DNA of 64,000 nucleotides from contig NW_005434477.1 in assembly GCF_000315625.1 (NCBI RefSeq), positions 12,346 through 76,345 on the forward strand, given 5' to 3'. The notes under the pieces were generated by a model that was given only the letters and a program-made list of their open reading frames with translations, did no database searches and was not told the origin of the DNA. Each line of letters begins with the position of its first letter. The first letter of the stretch is position 1. Position numbers and translations under genes: made by a program. Below, piece by piece: positions 11,489-23,026 of this stretch. This stretch comes from Guillardia theta CCMP2712. Its lineage: Eukaryota > Cryptophyceae > Pyrenomonadales > Geminigeraceae.

Positions 11489-11996
11489 TTATTTCGTATC
11501 AGATGTCAACTTGAGATCGGAGAGGATCTTCTTGCGAGTCTCCTCGTCTCCGCACTTCACAATGAAACGAATCTCCACAGCACTCTCGTCGTCAAGAGAG
11601 AAACCAGGCGAGACCTGCACGTCAGACAGGTCAGTTCAGCAGCTCAAAGAACCCGTCTTGCCTCCCTTACCCCAGGGTTCTGACGGATGAAGCCCTTGAG
11701 ACGCTCCAAGTCAGTGTAGACGAGCTTGTTAGTGTAGTCTCCGCTGCCGCTGACCGTGGCCAGGAGGGACTCAGCGGTCTTCTGAACCTTGCTCAGACGA
11801 TCCTGCGTCCCAATCAAGATCTATCACCCTTGCCATGATCTCATCAATCTCCACCGCCATCAACTCAATATCCGTGATCATCATGAGCAGAATCATCCGA
11901 ACAAACACGTCAACTGACCTGCAAGGCAGCAAGTCTCTCCAGGTTCTTCTTGTAAGGAGGCTCCGAGGATCCATCGCCGAGTGCAGAATCCGACAT
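11489..11996 (-). CDS. Small protein of unknown function (about 118 aa)
   Basis: Not recognised. Three exons join in frame: a start exon MSDSALGDGSSEPPYKKNL ending ERLAALQ, a middle exon with ILIGTQDRLSKVQKTAESLL and GDYTNKLVYTDLERLKGFIR, and a last exon VSPGFSLDDESAVEIRF followed by EETRKKILSDLKLTSDTK and a stop. Introns have clean GT-AG ends, and the phases match. The protein is hydrophilic and helical, without a signal peptide or membrane segment. It lies tail to tail with the VAT1-like gene (225 bp between stops). Confidence 0.65.
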
Positions 11997-13673
11997 GTTG
12001 CTGAAGAACATTTATCAGTGTCACATGATCGACTCCGAGCCAAGTTGTCTCAAGTGTTCCGCAGGCACGTCGAACAAGTGCGTACTGTTGTTAGCCTAGC
12101 CGCCAGACTGGTGAACAACGAAGCGTGTACACTTGACATCCGGAATCGTCTATCAATACTTCCAAGTTGACAAGAACTCTGGTGGGTGGAATCTATGATT
12201 ATCTTCTTGCTAAGTAATGCACATCTATAGCTTTCAAGGCATCATGGAAACCCAAACTACGATCGAGGCACTTCAACTGACATTGCAGTTGATAATTTTG
12301 TTTCGTTGACAACATTTCAACATCATGCACATGCCATCATATCCTATAGCTTTGATTCCAAACTTCAATCCTCATCGATTCTCTTCCTCGCTTTCATGTG
12401 CCGTCGCAATCTATCCACGCTCTTGGTTTGGTGGTTTTTTCCTCCAGCTCCCTTATCACAATTATCCACAACAAAGTCCTGCGAGCAACCAGCTCCTGCC
12501 CTTCAACCACCGCTCTCCACTCCTCTCCTCTCCTCTCCTCTCCTCTCCTCCCTACTGCTCTTCCTCCTTCTTCGTCCCTCCATGTTCTTCTCCTCCTTCC
12601 ACTCCTGCCCCTCCCCCATCAGCAGAGGAACATTCTCTTTCCCGCGCTCTCACAGGAGGAACGGTTTTCCCCTTGCCACTGAAAACCCCCTTATATCCCT
12701 GGTAATTTCATTGATAAGTTGGGGGTGGGGTGTATATTGGGTACTCGAAGAAATTGTTTTTTTTGGAACTGTTCGATGGACCCCCTTGTTTGAAATCGGT
12801 CAAGGGGGTAGAAGCGATGGGTCCTGCTCCGAAACCAAACATTTGAATATTTGAAAAGTACTGATGTTCAATTTCAATAGTAGCAGTGAATTTTCATGAT
12901 TTCATTTCCTTCCCTCGAAAGACTGTAACACAGTTTGGATCGGGAACTTCGTGCAGTGAAATGTTCCGATGTATTTTGAAATCTGATCAATAGGCAACAG
13001 TTTATTTGAACTTCTCTTTGTCAACTTTTGCATGAATCCGAGTACTGAACACTTTGAGTAAAGCCTGAGTACTCGGAACTCCTAGTATGCCATACGGCCC
13101 GGCCCGGTCAGTCGGACCGTGCCACAGGCCGCCCGTTGGATCAGCGGCGGCCTGCCGCACCGCCGCAGTCCGATCGCGGCATGAACTTGTTCCGATGCCG
13201 CGCTGATGCCAACTTGTTCCGATGCCGCGGGCCCCGGGCAGTGAGCCTCGGAGCCGCGTGGGGCGGCACTCCTATCCTCTGCCAACCGGGGCCGGGCCGA
13301 GTCGGGGGCAACACCGTGACAGTGACGCCAGGCCGGGCCCGGGCGCCGGTGCGGCAGCCGCGCCGCCGCCGCTCGGAGGGGCCGGCGGCACGGCCACCGT
13401 GGCACGGTGTGACTGCCATGATCGGCCCTGCCATGATTCAAGCGGCAGGCTGCGCGGCCCCGCCCGGCCGGGCCCGCCGGCCCCGGCTCAGTGGCCGCCG
13501 CTCAGTGAGCCACACCGGGCCGCTTTCGGACCGTCAGTTGCCCATCGAACGGTCACACTGGCCAAGGCGTGTTTTGAATTTGAATTCCCCTGGAGGCGTG
13601 TAACGGCAGCGCCCTGGTTTATATATTCTCGTCCTGTTGCGCGAGGAGAGAGCGCGCGAGCGAGGGACGAGAC
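11997..13673. other. Divergent intergenic region with GC-rich island
   Basis: The first part is plain AT-rich DNA and pyrimidine-rich sequence (about 12480-12640), with a short G-tract stretch near 12720-12820. From about 13085 to 13560 the DNA is a GC island (GGCCCGG, GCCGCGG). It includes a 19-bp direct repeat beginning AACTTGTTCCGATGCC at 13184 and 13211 (27-bp period). No gene was supported. Confidence 0.6.
13620..13625 (+). promoter_or_regulatory. Possible TATA box
   Basis: TATATA in an otherwise GC-rich context, 49 bp upstream of the ATG at 13674. The position suits a core promoter with a very short 5' UTR. The assignment is by position only. Confidence 0.4.
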
Positions 13674-14430
13674 ATGCCAAGGACTAAGAAGAACGTAGAG
13701 ACCGTCAGTGCTGCTGATGAAAACACGGGTATCATCCAAGCAGCTTCCGGGAAGGATGCTGTAATGAAGGAGCCTATGGCCGACATCACCAACGACACCA
13801 AGCCAGTGAAGATGGAGGAGCAGAACGAGGTCAAGCAGGAGGAGAAGGTGTACAGGACACACATCCGATTCGACGAGGATGGCAATGAGACCAAGGAGGT
13901 TGAGGAAGTGTCGATCAGGAAGGAGACTAACGGGCAAGAGGAGGAGGAGCACGAGGAGGAAACTGACAACAAGGCTGACAACGGCGAGGAGTTTGTTGAG
14001 GTGACTCACTTTGGGCTCACCTACAAGATCTACAAGGGATCGAACAAGGTGGAGGCCGTCTCCGGCAACCAGGGAGCATCTGCTGAGCAGCCATCGCAAG
14101 TTGACCAGGAGAAGCTCAAGTACCGCGAGCCGCCCTCCTATTTCTACAAGGAGCAGAAGGAGAGGTGAGGGTTGCAAGGGGACGGATCAGACGTTGACTG
14201 CTGCCTGTCTGCAGGGATGTCTCTTGGCAGGGAGTTCATACTCGCTTCGAAGGTGCTTTTGTTGAGCTAGCGACTCTTCTTTCTCACTTGACATGGCAGA
14301 CGATGATGATGTGGCCGCGGTGGAGCAGCAGGAGGTGCCTGAGCTCGAGGCCATTATGGCCAAGACGCTGTCGCTGGGGGCCGAGGAGAGCGCGTCGAAG
14401 AAGAAGGGGAAGGGCCAAGGGAAGAAGTGA
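13674..14430 (+). CDS. Acidic/charged protein of unknown function
   Basis: Not recognised. Three exons join with GT-AG introns (14166-14214 and about 14252-14298). The N-terminal half is rich in Glu, Asp and Lys (IRFDEDGNETKEVEEVSIRK and a run of glutamates). A short folded-looking motif follows (FVEVTHFGLTYKIYKG), then REPPSYFYKEQKERDVSWQG, an acidic patch (RFEDDDDVAAVEQQE), the helix VPELEAIMAKTLSLGAEE and a lysine-rich end (SKKKGKGQGKK). No signal peptide or membrane segment. The basic tail and acidic body could suit a nuclear or RNA-associated factor, but nothing specific supports that. Confidence 0.72.
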
Positions 14431-14881
14431 ACTAACTCTTATGTCTATGTAGCCAAAGGGGGACGGGACGGTGAAGGTAGCTAGTTGAGCTAGGCTGTTG
14501 CCGTAGTCCCTCTATCAGTTCAGTTATTCTTTCAACTCTTGTATTGAAAGCAAATGAAGAGCAGACCTGCCTGAGCTCCTTCCTGTCTCACAACACACGG
14601 TAGTCGATGATACCCACAAAAGCCGAACCGTGGTCCGTATGATACACCTTCTTGAACACATCCTGCTTCTACTGTCAGACCATGCACTCTTCCTCCCCCC
14701 CCCCAACTCCAAGTTCCTCCTCTCCCTCCCCCTCCCCCTCCCCCTCCTTCCAATATCTCCCCCTCTCATCCTCCTCCTCTCACATCACTCAATCCACCCC
14801 TGCTTCCGGGCAGACGTCCAGCCCGGAGCGATAAGTGCTCGTCACTGACAATCTCAATTAGAGCCCGACAACAAAGAGACC
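14431..14881. other. Convergent 3'-3' gap
   Basis: Holds the 3' ends of the acidic protein gene and the minus-strand gene to its right. A C-rich low-complexity stretch lies at about 14695-14765. No gene was seen. Confidence 0.4.
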
Positions 14882-16844
14882 TCAGCAAGAAACGGACCAG
14901 TCTGTCACTTCCCCTGGTAGCCAGCTGCTCTGATACTTGGCCCGCAGGACCATCCCGCGAACATTGTTGGTGTGAACAAGGAAGGATCTAGTGCGCGGGT
15001 GAGAGAGGGGAGTTGAGGTGAGCGGATCTTACCTCACGGTACCGCCCTTGATGACAAGGGGATGGTCGAGAGTGAGTTTGCCGTACTTGGGGCTGAGAGC
15101 GAGGTCAAAGATGCGATGACCAGTGACAAAGGCAAAGACTTTGAGTTCTTGGTGAAGTTTGCAATGGGGAAACGAGCGTTGAGGTCTTGACCGACTTGGG
15201 TCCAATCTCCCTCATTCAGTTCATGCCCCTTTGACTTGTGTCAGAAAACAACAACTGTACACTCCCCGGCCCCTCCCAACCCCCGTTTCTCCTTTTCCTC
15301 CTTTATCTCTTCTCTTTCTCCTCTTTCTCTGTCTTTCTCCTCTCTTTCTCCTTTCTTTCTCCTCATCTTCTTTGCCTTCTTTGCTCATCAGGTTTCACAC
15401 TCACGCTCGAGATCCCTTCTCGGGTGTAGACGGTGACATTCATAAGCTCCTCCTCAAAGTCCTTCCAGTAAATCCCCGACTAGAGCAGCAAGACGTAAAT
15501 CCTGACCCTCCTCGTGGTAGGCAAGGGGAGCCAATGCCCGCACTCCTTACCTGTATGTAGAGTCCAGTGATCTCAACGTCTTCCTTGGCTTCTACCTCGA
15601 AGAACTGACCGTACCTGCGCAATGTCACTCCTGCCGCGTCATGGGAGAGGAGGAGAATGGACTACCAGCATGTGCACCATGGGACCCGTTCAAGGAGAGA
15701 GTAGACTGGGTAACTGAATTGCGTCGTGGCGAACTACAAGGCATCGTGAGCAGACTGCCGTCAAACAAGAAGGGATGGGAGGGAGGGTACGGAGACAAAG
15801 AGTCAGAGATCAAGAGCACCTGCTCGATACTCGGATCATCTCTTGGAGATGTCATCTTCACCGTCATGACTGTCGGCTCGACCTTGATCTAGACCGACGG
15901 TCACAGGACAGACTTGAAACCAACACGCACTGCCGCTCTGACCTTCACATACTTCTCGTTGTATTCCGTCAGGGTCATGTTGAGCTCTTTGGCTCGTGCG
16001 TAGATATTCTTCTCGAAGTTCTCAAGGATGCCGTAGGGATCAGGATTCCTGTCACCTGAGTCAGCTGCCCGAAGTCTCGTCCTCCCTGCTCTTACCTCTT
16101 TAAGGTCGATTTGTACCAAGATTCGGATTCCTCCGACATTTCCCCGACGGACCCGCCGCTGGAGAAGAGACTCGGTCCCATATCTTGACCTTCTCTGTCT
16201 ATCTCCTGAAACTCCCTGATGATCTCCTGATACGTCGGGTCGTTGACGTCGTGCGTGAGGTCGGCTCGCTGCATCCATGTCGATATGGTGTCTGTTGCGT
16301 TGGGAAATCCCATCACCTTGCTGGAGGAGGAGGAGGAGGAGGAGGAGGAGGAGGAGATCTTGTCCTGCGAGCGCAGGGCAGAGAGGGAGGAGGGAGGAGC
16401 CATGTCCATGCTCTCGTCATCGTCCTGATCGTAGCTGCCACTCCTCTCGACGTCTCTGCTGATCTTGTCTTGTTTCCTCAGGTCCATCTTCACCTCCGCA
16501 CGCAGCAGGGGGAGCTTGCTCTCAAAGACCGTCCCGAGGACGCCAGTCCCTGCTGACTTCGCTCTCCTCGCCTCCCATGCCGTCCCACGGTCAGTCCTCG
16601 GCGAAAAAGCCAAGGGATGGACCAGGCCCTGAGCAAGTGGAAGGGTAGTGAGGGAGGCGGCGAGCATGAACAGACAGAGCGAGGAAGGGACAGAGGAGCG
16701 AGACCTGCTGGAAGACAAGGAGGAGGAGGAGGTGAAGGAGGAGGAGGAGGAGGTGGTGGAGGAGGAGGAGGAAGGAGGTGGGAAAGCCCGACGCTGCTCC
16801 CGCAGTCTCCCCTCTTGAACGGCCCCCGAAAGCATTGCGGCCAT
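14882..16844 (-). CDS. Probable plastid-targeted protein of unknown function
   Basis: Not recognised. A Ser-rich N-terminus precedes a hydrophobic signal peptide (SSLCLFMLAASLTTLPLAQG) and the motif HPLAF, again placing a Phe near the start of the transit-like region. Two poly-Ser tracts come from GGA repeats. Later exons read PYGILENFEKNIYARAKEL, then VEPTVMTVKMTSPRDD, YGQFFEVEAKEDVEITGLYI, IYWKDFEEELMNVTVYTREG, IFDLALSPKYGKLTLDHPLV and a last exon ending GEVTDWSVSC. The alternating pattern of the second half suggests a beta-sandwich. Intron positions were found by eye. The start (ATG 16844, or 16835) is uncertain because a perfect acceptor-like tract sits inside the poly-Ser region. Confidence 0.6.
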
Positions 16845-17017
16845 TGGGAGGGGTATGAGGGTGATGAATCGGTATGTATGATCTCTGGAAGGATATGGGG
16901 AGGCTGCAAGGGAGGGAGAGAGGGAGGAGGAGGAGGAGGAGAAGAAGAAGAAGCAGAAGGAGCAGGAGCTGAAGGAGCAGGAGCAGCAGCAGGAGCAGGA
17001 GCAGGAGCAGGAGCAGC

Positions 17018-17052
<35 letters not shown>

Positions 17053-17277
17053 CAGGAGCAGCACAAGTTGTCCAGTAATAGTCATGAGCTCTGCGTGTGG
17101 ATTCTCAGCATACTGATTATGGCGTTATGTTCAGATGTCTGTACGCATGTTAGCCAGGAAGGCGAGCTGCTGGATGAGGCCTGTCAACAGCAGCAGCTCT
17201 GCTCGCTCCTTGCAAAGGTCCTTGAGCTTCAATGCTGGCATACCGGCTGCGAGCCGCCTGTGGTGAGATGCACTGCG
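16845..17277. promoter_or_regulatory. Divergent promoter region with GAGCAG repeats
   Basis: 433 bp between the start codons of the unknown plastid protein (-) and EF-P (+). GGA and GAGCAG/AGCAGC tracts occupy about 16920-17063. A shared bidirectional promoter is inferred from geometry only. Confidence 0.4.
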
Positions 17278-18706
17278 ATGCTTGCGAGGCTGACGGCACT
17301 CAGGACGAGGTCGTCTCCCCTTCCCTCGGCAATGGGCTTGAGGTTCGTCTCAGTTCAGGCAGCTGAGCTCCGCAAGGTAGGAAGAGGGAGAGGAGGAGGG
17401 AGAGGAGGAGGGAGAGGAGAATCGTGTGTGGAGGGTCGTTGGTGACGGGGTGGAAGGGCGAGGTGTTCGAGTTCAAGGGGAGCAAATGCACTGTTATCAA
17501 GCTGTCGAATCAAATCAACAACCGCAAGGCGTTCGTCATCGTTGAGTTTCGGCGAGTTGACATGCGGCGTCACGGGCGATGTGACGCGCATGGCAGGGAC
17601 TTGAAGTCGAAGAGCAAGAGGACGGAGACTTTCCGAGCGGAGGAGAAGGTGAGAGCAACTCGACGCTGCTGTGCTCTTGTGAGATGATGCTGACAGCTGG
17701 AGAAATGTTTCGTCGAGAAGAAAGAGCTGACATACTTGTACTCGGACAACAAGCAGCTTTACCTTCAGGTGACCCTTCCCCCTCTATTCCTTCCTCCCTT
17801 CCCTCCTGCTCTCCCTCCTCCCTTTCCCTTCTCCTCTCCCTCCCCCCTCTCCCTCCTTGCAAAGGTCCTTCAGCTCTCCCCTCCTCGTCCCCTCACTCCA
17901 TCTACTCATCCCCGCTGAATGCTGTGCCTTTCTTGTCTCGACAGGACCCGAGCACGTTCGAGGGCATTGAAGTCCCGGAGAGCATCATTGCCGAGCATCA
18001 GTTGGCTTACTTGAACGAGGGAGATAATGTACGTCCTCCTCCTCTCCCTTTCCTCCTCTCCCTTCCTTCCCCCAACTCTTTCCCCCTGTTTCTTTGCTCC
18101 TTCCCCCATCCCTCCTCCTCCGCCCGTTCTCCTCCCTCCTCCTCTCGAGCTTCTCCTCTCCCTCCGCCATCCATATTCTCTTCTCCTCATGCACCTTCCA
18201 CAGGTCAAGTTGATCCTCGTGAACGAAGAACCGCTCCTGCTCGAGCTCCCTGCCAAGGCTCTCTGTGAGGTGGGGAGCAAGAAGCATGGTTTCCTGCTCT
18301 TTACAGCTCTTGGTGCAGGTTGAGAGAGTAGATGGAAAGAACGCAGTGTTGACCAACGGGAGGACGATTGCTGTGCGCCTCCTCCTCCTCCTCCTCCTCC
18401 TCCTCCTCCTCCTCCTCCTCCTCCTCCTCCTCCTCCTCCTGGCTCCTTCTCTTCCTCCCCTTCTCCTCCTTCTTGTTTTCCTCCTTGTTCTCCTTCTACT
18501 TGTTCTGCTTCTCTCCCTTCTTCACTCCTCATTCTCGTTGTCAACATACTGCTACCATGGCTTCCTTGCTGAAGATGACCGAGCAGGTGCCGTCCTACGT
18601 CAACGTCGGGACTCGTGTCTTCGTGAGAGTCTTGATATACGTAGGATGACAAGTGAAATTGCTGCAGGTGTCTACGGAGACAGAAGAGTTTCTAGGGAGA
18701 GACTGA
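17278..18706 (+). CDS. efp: Elongation factor P (organellar, probably mitochondrial)
   Basis: EF-P binds between the ribosomal P and E sites and relieves stalling at proline-rich stretches. The exons read an EF-P in order: VSVQAAELRK, GWKGEVFEF, NNRKAFVIVEFRR, SKSKRTETFRAEEK, EKKELTYLYSDNKQLYLQ, DPSTFEGIEVPESII, VKLILVNEEPLLLELPAKAL, VDGKNAVLTNGRTIAVPSY, NVGTRVFVR and VSTETEEFLGRD. The ATG at 17278 gives MLARLTALRTRSSPLPSAMG, an Arg-rich leader with no acidic residues that resembles a mitochondrial presequence (inference). Introns are mostly 39-65 nt. Two are expanded by pyrimidine and CTC repeats. The intron after ELRK has several possible AG acceptors in a GGA-rich tract, so that join is not certain. 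Confidence 0.88.
18377..18440. repeat. (CTC)n intronic microsatellite
   Basis: Pure CTC tract in the penultimate-region intron of the EF-P gene. Confidence 0.9.
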
Positions 18707-18867
18707 GAGAGTTGAAAGGAGGATCAGTGAGAATAACTGTCTTAGATTGAAAGTTGCAGCATGTTGGAATACATTTATCAAGCTGCCAAGCTTGCAGAAC
18801 TTTCGAATCAGCGTCGTCACTCTCCCTCCTGCCTTGTCATCATGGTCATCATCCGTATCGTTGTCAA

Positions 18868-18916
<49 letters not shown>

Positions 18917-19014
18917 AGCATCTCCATCGTCATCATCATCATCGTCAACATCATCATCAACTTCTCCTCCTCCTCTTCTCCTCCTCCTCCTCCTCCTCCT
19001 CCTCCTCCATTTCC
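18868..19014. repeat. Compound trinucleotide repeats (TCA)n, (GCA)n, (CTC)n
   Basis: Adjacent TCA (about 18868-18902), AGC (about 18903-18920), further TCA copies, and CTC (about 18980-19015) runs lie between EF-P and the next gene. Confidence 0.9.
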
Positions 19015-19129
19015 TTCTCCATCATCTCCATGATTTCCATCGTAAACATCACCCTCCCTCCCTCTCCCTCCATCTCTCCTCCCTCCCCTCTCCCTCCCCT
19101 ATACAAAAGACCCCCGTCACTATCAGCGT

Positions 19130-20497
19130 CCCGATGGTCCTAATAAACGGCTCGATGCGGAGGGGGAGGCGGAGGAAGGGGATGGAAGGGAGGGAGGGAG
19201 GAGAGATGGGGACGCGGAAGAGAGGGGAGGAGGAGGAGGAGGAGAGAGGAGGAGGATGAGCAAGCAAGGGAGCAGGCGCAGCAGCTGAGGAGGTTGAGGA
19301 GCTTGAGAGCTTGAGGGCGAGGGGGAAGAGAAGGAGGAGGATGAAGGTATCCAGGCTCAAGCATCTCCTCAAGCATCGCATCCCGAACCCCCAGCTCTCC
19401 GACAAGCGACAACTCGAGGAGGACGTGAGTCAACATGAGCGACATGCCCAGGTGTTGACCAGCTCGCAGGAGGCCAGAGGATCAGCTTCTTCGCAGGAAA
19501 GCCCGACGTACACGAGTCAGAGGTTCTTAGGCGACGACTTGTACAGCCACCATGACGCTATGGAAGTTGTAGAGGTACAAGACACTCGTGCTCGCATACC
19601 GATGAAACATGTTTCAACAGCAACATGGTCAAGATGTCGGAGATGTCAAACTCAACAAGCCTACCAAGAAGAAACTGCTGACCAAGTTGCGAATCCCGCA
19701 GCTCAAAGGTGGATCTCTTCTCATCACTTGACTCTCTTGTCTGATGCTTCACAGAGCACTCGAACAAGCTCCAAGACTCTGATGCAGTCGCATCCTTCCT
19801 TCATACTGACCGACCGAGTCAACCAGAGCTGTACAGAGAGGCGAGGTACAGGCGGCTGGTGGTTCGAACCAGGTACCCGAGGAGGAGGCAACAAGATCTC
19901 AACAAGAGCTGCAGGAGCGACTCTCTGTCGTCGGATGTGGAGGAGCTGGAGAAGAAGGAGAAGTTCGAAGCTGTCAGAGCCAGGAGGGAGGCGGAGAAGC
20001 AGCTTGTGATCTTGCGGGACAAGCTGAGCAAGGAGCAGAGCAAGAACAAAGTCCTGCAGGAGAAGGAAACTCCTTCCTCCCTGCTGCCCCCTCCTCAACC
20101 TCCTCCCGCAGGTCTGGAGCCTCGAAGAATGTTTGAGCACCAAGGACGCGGACCTGGAGGTGAAGGATGCAGAGTGCGAACACCTGAGGTATTTTCTCTC
20201 CTCCCCTCCTCCCCTCCTCTCCTCCTCCCCTCCTCTCCTCCTCTCCTCCTCTCCTCCTCCCCTCCTCTCCTCCTCTCCTCCTATCCCCTGTAGATGCAAA
20301 TCTCCTCTCTGCGCGCCAACGACACTATCAAGAAGTTGAACAAGGAGGATGTGAAGCATCTTGACTTCAAGACGTTCCTCCGCATCATCCGCAAACTGCA
20401 GCTGGGCGGGTCGTCGGCTCCTCGCGTGAGTTTCCAGGAGCCTGACGATCAGGAGGCGCCGGCTCAAGACGACGGCGTGTGGGATGAGTTTGTATGA
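19130..20497 (+). CDS. Coiled-coil protein of unknown function (start unresolved)
   Basis: Not recognised. The 3' half is well supported: exons joining as KLNKPTKKKLLTKLRIPQLK, EHSNKLQDSDAVASFLHTD, PELYREARYRRLVVRTRYP, then a long coiled coil (EELEKKEKFEAVRARREAEK and LRDKLSKEQSKNKVLQ), VWSLEECLSTKDADLEVKD, ISSLRANDTIKKLNKEDVKH, FKTFLRIIRKLQLGG and an acidic end finishing DGVWDEFV. The 5' part (about 19130-19430) is purine-rich and open in several frames, so the start could not be fixed. Consistent AATAAA-like words at about 20641 and 20657 follow the stop. Confidence 0.6.
20205..20285. repeat. (CCTCT)n-type intronic repeat
   Basis: Mixed CCTCC/CCTCT tract serving as the pyrimidine tract before a CTGTAG acceptor in the coiled-coil gene. 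Confidence 0.8.
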
Positions 20498-20794
20498 GGG
20501 AGCGGAAGGGAGGAGAACAAGGAGAAGACACAGAGGGAGAGAGGAGGATGAAGAATCGAAAAGGAGCAAGAGGAGGAGGAGGAGGAGGAGGAGGAGTCAA
20601 TGTGAATGGAGAGCACTTTTGTTCTTGTGAGATTCTTGAAATAAAATATTGAAACAATAAAATATACATTGTCATCGGTTGTGCTGCTCGTCCAGCAGCA
20701 GTCGAGGCAGAGGGCCGACTGGATTTTTCTCAGCTCGTCCGCCTCTTCTTCTTATCGTTGGTGACTTCCGAGATACCCGGCTGTCACCCAGCAG

Positions 20795-21009
20795 TCATCG
20801 ACCCCTCTCACACAGCTGCTTTACCTTCACCTTCTTCAGCGACCGGTAGAGCAGCTCGCTAACGATGTCGGCTAGCTCCTCCGCTACTTCGAATGTTGGG
20901 ACCGCAAGGACGCTGCACTTGCCTGCAGAGAGGTCAGCGCGGCGAAGAGGAGCAAGAGGAGGATGGGAAGGAGGACGAGAATGACGAGGAGGAGGACGAG
21001 GAGGAAGCT

Positions 21010-21040
<31 letters not shown>

Positions 21041-23026
21041 CTGTACCAGACTCGTAGACGTTGACATAGACGTTGTCCTGCCTGCCCTCCCCAGCAGGGT
21101 CATGAATCCAGTTCTTGAGGCAGGAGATGCGGATGTAGAGCGAGAGGTTGTTGAATCGCGCCTGCAGGTGACCCGTCACGGCCAAGAGACTTCAGCATGA
21201 CCAGCTCACCGAGTTTCCCTTCTTGTTGGCAAACTGAACTCTCTGCACTCTGACGAGACGACAGACCGTCAGGCTGACCTCCTCTCAATGACGGACATAC
21301 CGATCGGAGAATTCATGAGATTGCAGGAATCTGAAGAGAGCGTCCATGTTGAGCTTGATCCCAACATCTGATCCAGCAGTCAGGCACGGAATGTCATCTT
21401 CGAGGTCTCACTCTTAAAGTTCATGTTCCAGCTTCCAAGAAGCGGCGCAGATATTATCTTGACGCAATCTACAAACAAAGTCACTTACCGCTTCTACGTC
21501 TCCCCCCCTCCCTCCCTCTTTCATTCATTCACTCACATTCACTCACTCACTCACTGCTTTTTCTCTTTCTTCTTACCTTCTTGCAACAACTCGTCTGCGT
21601 TCTTCTTGGCAACCTTCCACAAAGTTGGCATACCTTTCTTCGCAGTCAAGAACAACAGAGTGAAAAGAAAGAGGATAACCAGAGCTCTTGCACATCTTAT
21701 CGACTACTCGGATCATATCAACAGCGATTGTGTTGGCTTCGATCAGCTTATCTCTGCTTTTGCACCCGTAGGCCTGTGTTCTGCCATTGGACCAGACCCG
21801 CAGTTTGATCTCATCATCGCCCATCATCTTCATCATAAACGTGCATGAATCATACTGCTTCTTGCCATTGTGCTTCGGGTATGGATTCTTCGCTTGCACT
21901 GAAATCTGCGTGATCGTTCCCCGAGGATCATTGCAAGGCCAAGGCAGGGTGACCGCCTCCTTCACCGCAAGGATGTCAAACAGCTGGACATTCCTATCGT
22001 ACATGCTCGGAAACAGCTGGCACAGACCAGTCGCAATGGCCTTGATCTCGAAAGGGTCTCGAGTAGGGAGGCTTTCGGGGTACAACGAGGTGGAGGGCCT
22101 GCAGGGATCATCTTCTTTCAGCGTCCTGCTCCTCTCTGACTTATGAGGAGCCGCTCGTTTCGTCTTTGCCGTTGTGCCGTGACGAGGCAGGGCGGCAGCA
22201 CTCAGAACACTCCTGTTGCTCCCTCCTGCCATCAGGCTGAACGTCGTGATACCCGTTGGGCTCTTTGTCATCATATGATCTGCAATATTGTAAATAGTAA
22301 TATTGGTATTGTTGTTGCTGCCGCAGCCGGCGCTGATGTTGTTGTTGATGATGTTGTTGTTGCTGCTGCTTCCATCTTTGTTGCTGCTGTTGTTCGATGT
22401 GTGTATCTGTAGGGTTTGAATCTCTTTCAATCTAGATCCATTATCAATTTTTGGCTCATTTTGTTTTTGGTTTGGTCGCTGCATCCCGATATCAGGTCAG
22501 CCTCATCAAAGGATGCATTAGATTGTGTTGTAGAAAACTCAAGGTTATCAATTTGAGATTCTCCTCCCATCTCATGCTTGATAAGAGCACAGGCAGTGAG
22601 GTCATACGCCCTGCTGTCCTGACTCTCCTCCATCTCAAAGTTGTCCGCAACATTCGACGACTGGATAGCCCACATCTCGGGGAAGTCGGCAGAGCGCAGG
22701 AAGTCTGTCTTGAGAGCCTGGGGGAGCTCAGACCCGTCAAACCCGACGAGCTTTGACTTGTCGTCCAGAGAGGAGACGCGCGAGAGAATCTCATCCCCCA
22801 TCTTCTCCTGCATGTTGGCGAGCACCTGCTGGTTGATCCAGTCTTCACCCAGCGGGATGTTCTCTGAATTCAAATTCTGGTAGGTAAACTCTGGAAATCT
22901 TGAATACTCGATCGGATTTGACAATTGCTTGCTCAGATTGCCAGAAAACAAACCATTGCGATCGTCCTCCATCATCTCAAAACCAAATCCATCACAATCA
23001 TTTATCTGGTTGCTTGCTGCTACCAT
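20795..23026 (-). CDS. Divergent TBP-like (two-repeat) protein, copy 1
   Basis: Proposed member of the TATA-binding-protein fold family, from internal duplication and motif layout only. The N-terminal region (MVAASNQINDCDGFGFEMME onward) is acidic and probably disordered, with Asn/Ser repeats in the middle. A first repeat-like block reads IKAIATGLCQLFPS, then CTFMMKMMGDDEIKLRVWSN with GRTQAYGCKS, like the strand-turn-strand GK..G.K element of a TBP repeat followed by its helix. A second block reads IISAPLLGSWNMNFK, VGIKLNMDALFRFLQ, RFNNLSLYIRI and NVYVNVYESGKCSVLAV plus a long helix. Intron phases match those of the copy at 62228. The exon join near 22430-22490 is uncertain. The paralogy is certain; the TBP assignment is inference. 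Confidence 0.6.
20934..21040. repeat. GAGGAC-type purine repeat in an intron
   Basis: (GAGGAC)n and GAGGAG copies form the pyrimidine-rich (minus strand) intron before the last exon of the TBP-like gene. Confidence 0.8.

Noticed and set aside
19850-19880. GGTTCGAACC resembling a tRNA B box
   Set aside because: Falls inside a coding exon and no A box or cloverleaf could be drawn around it. No convincing tRNA or rRNA gene was found in the window.
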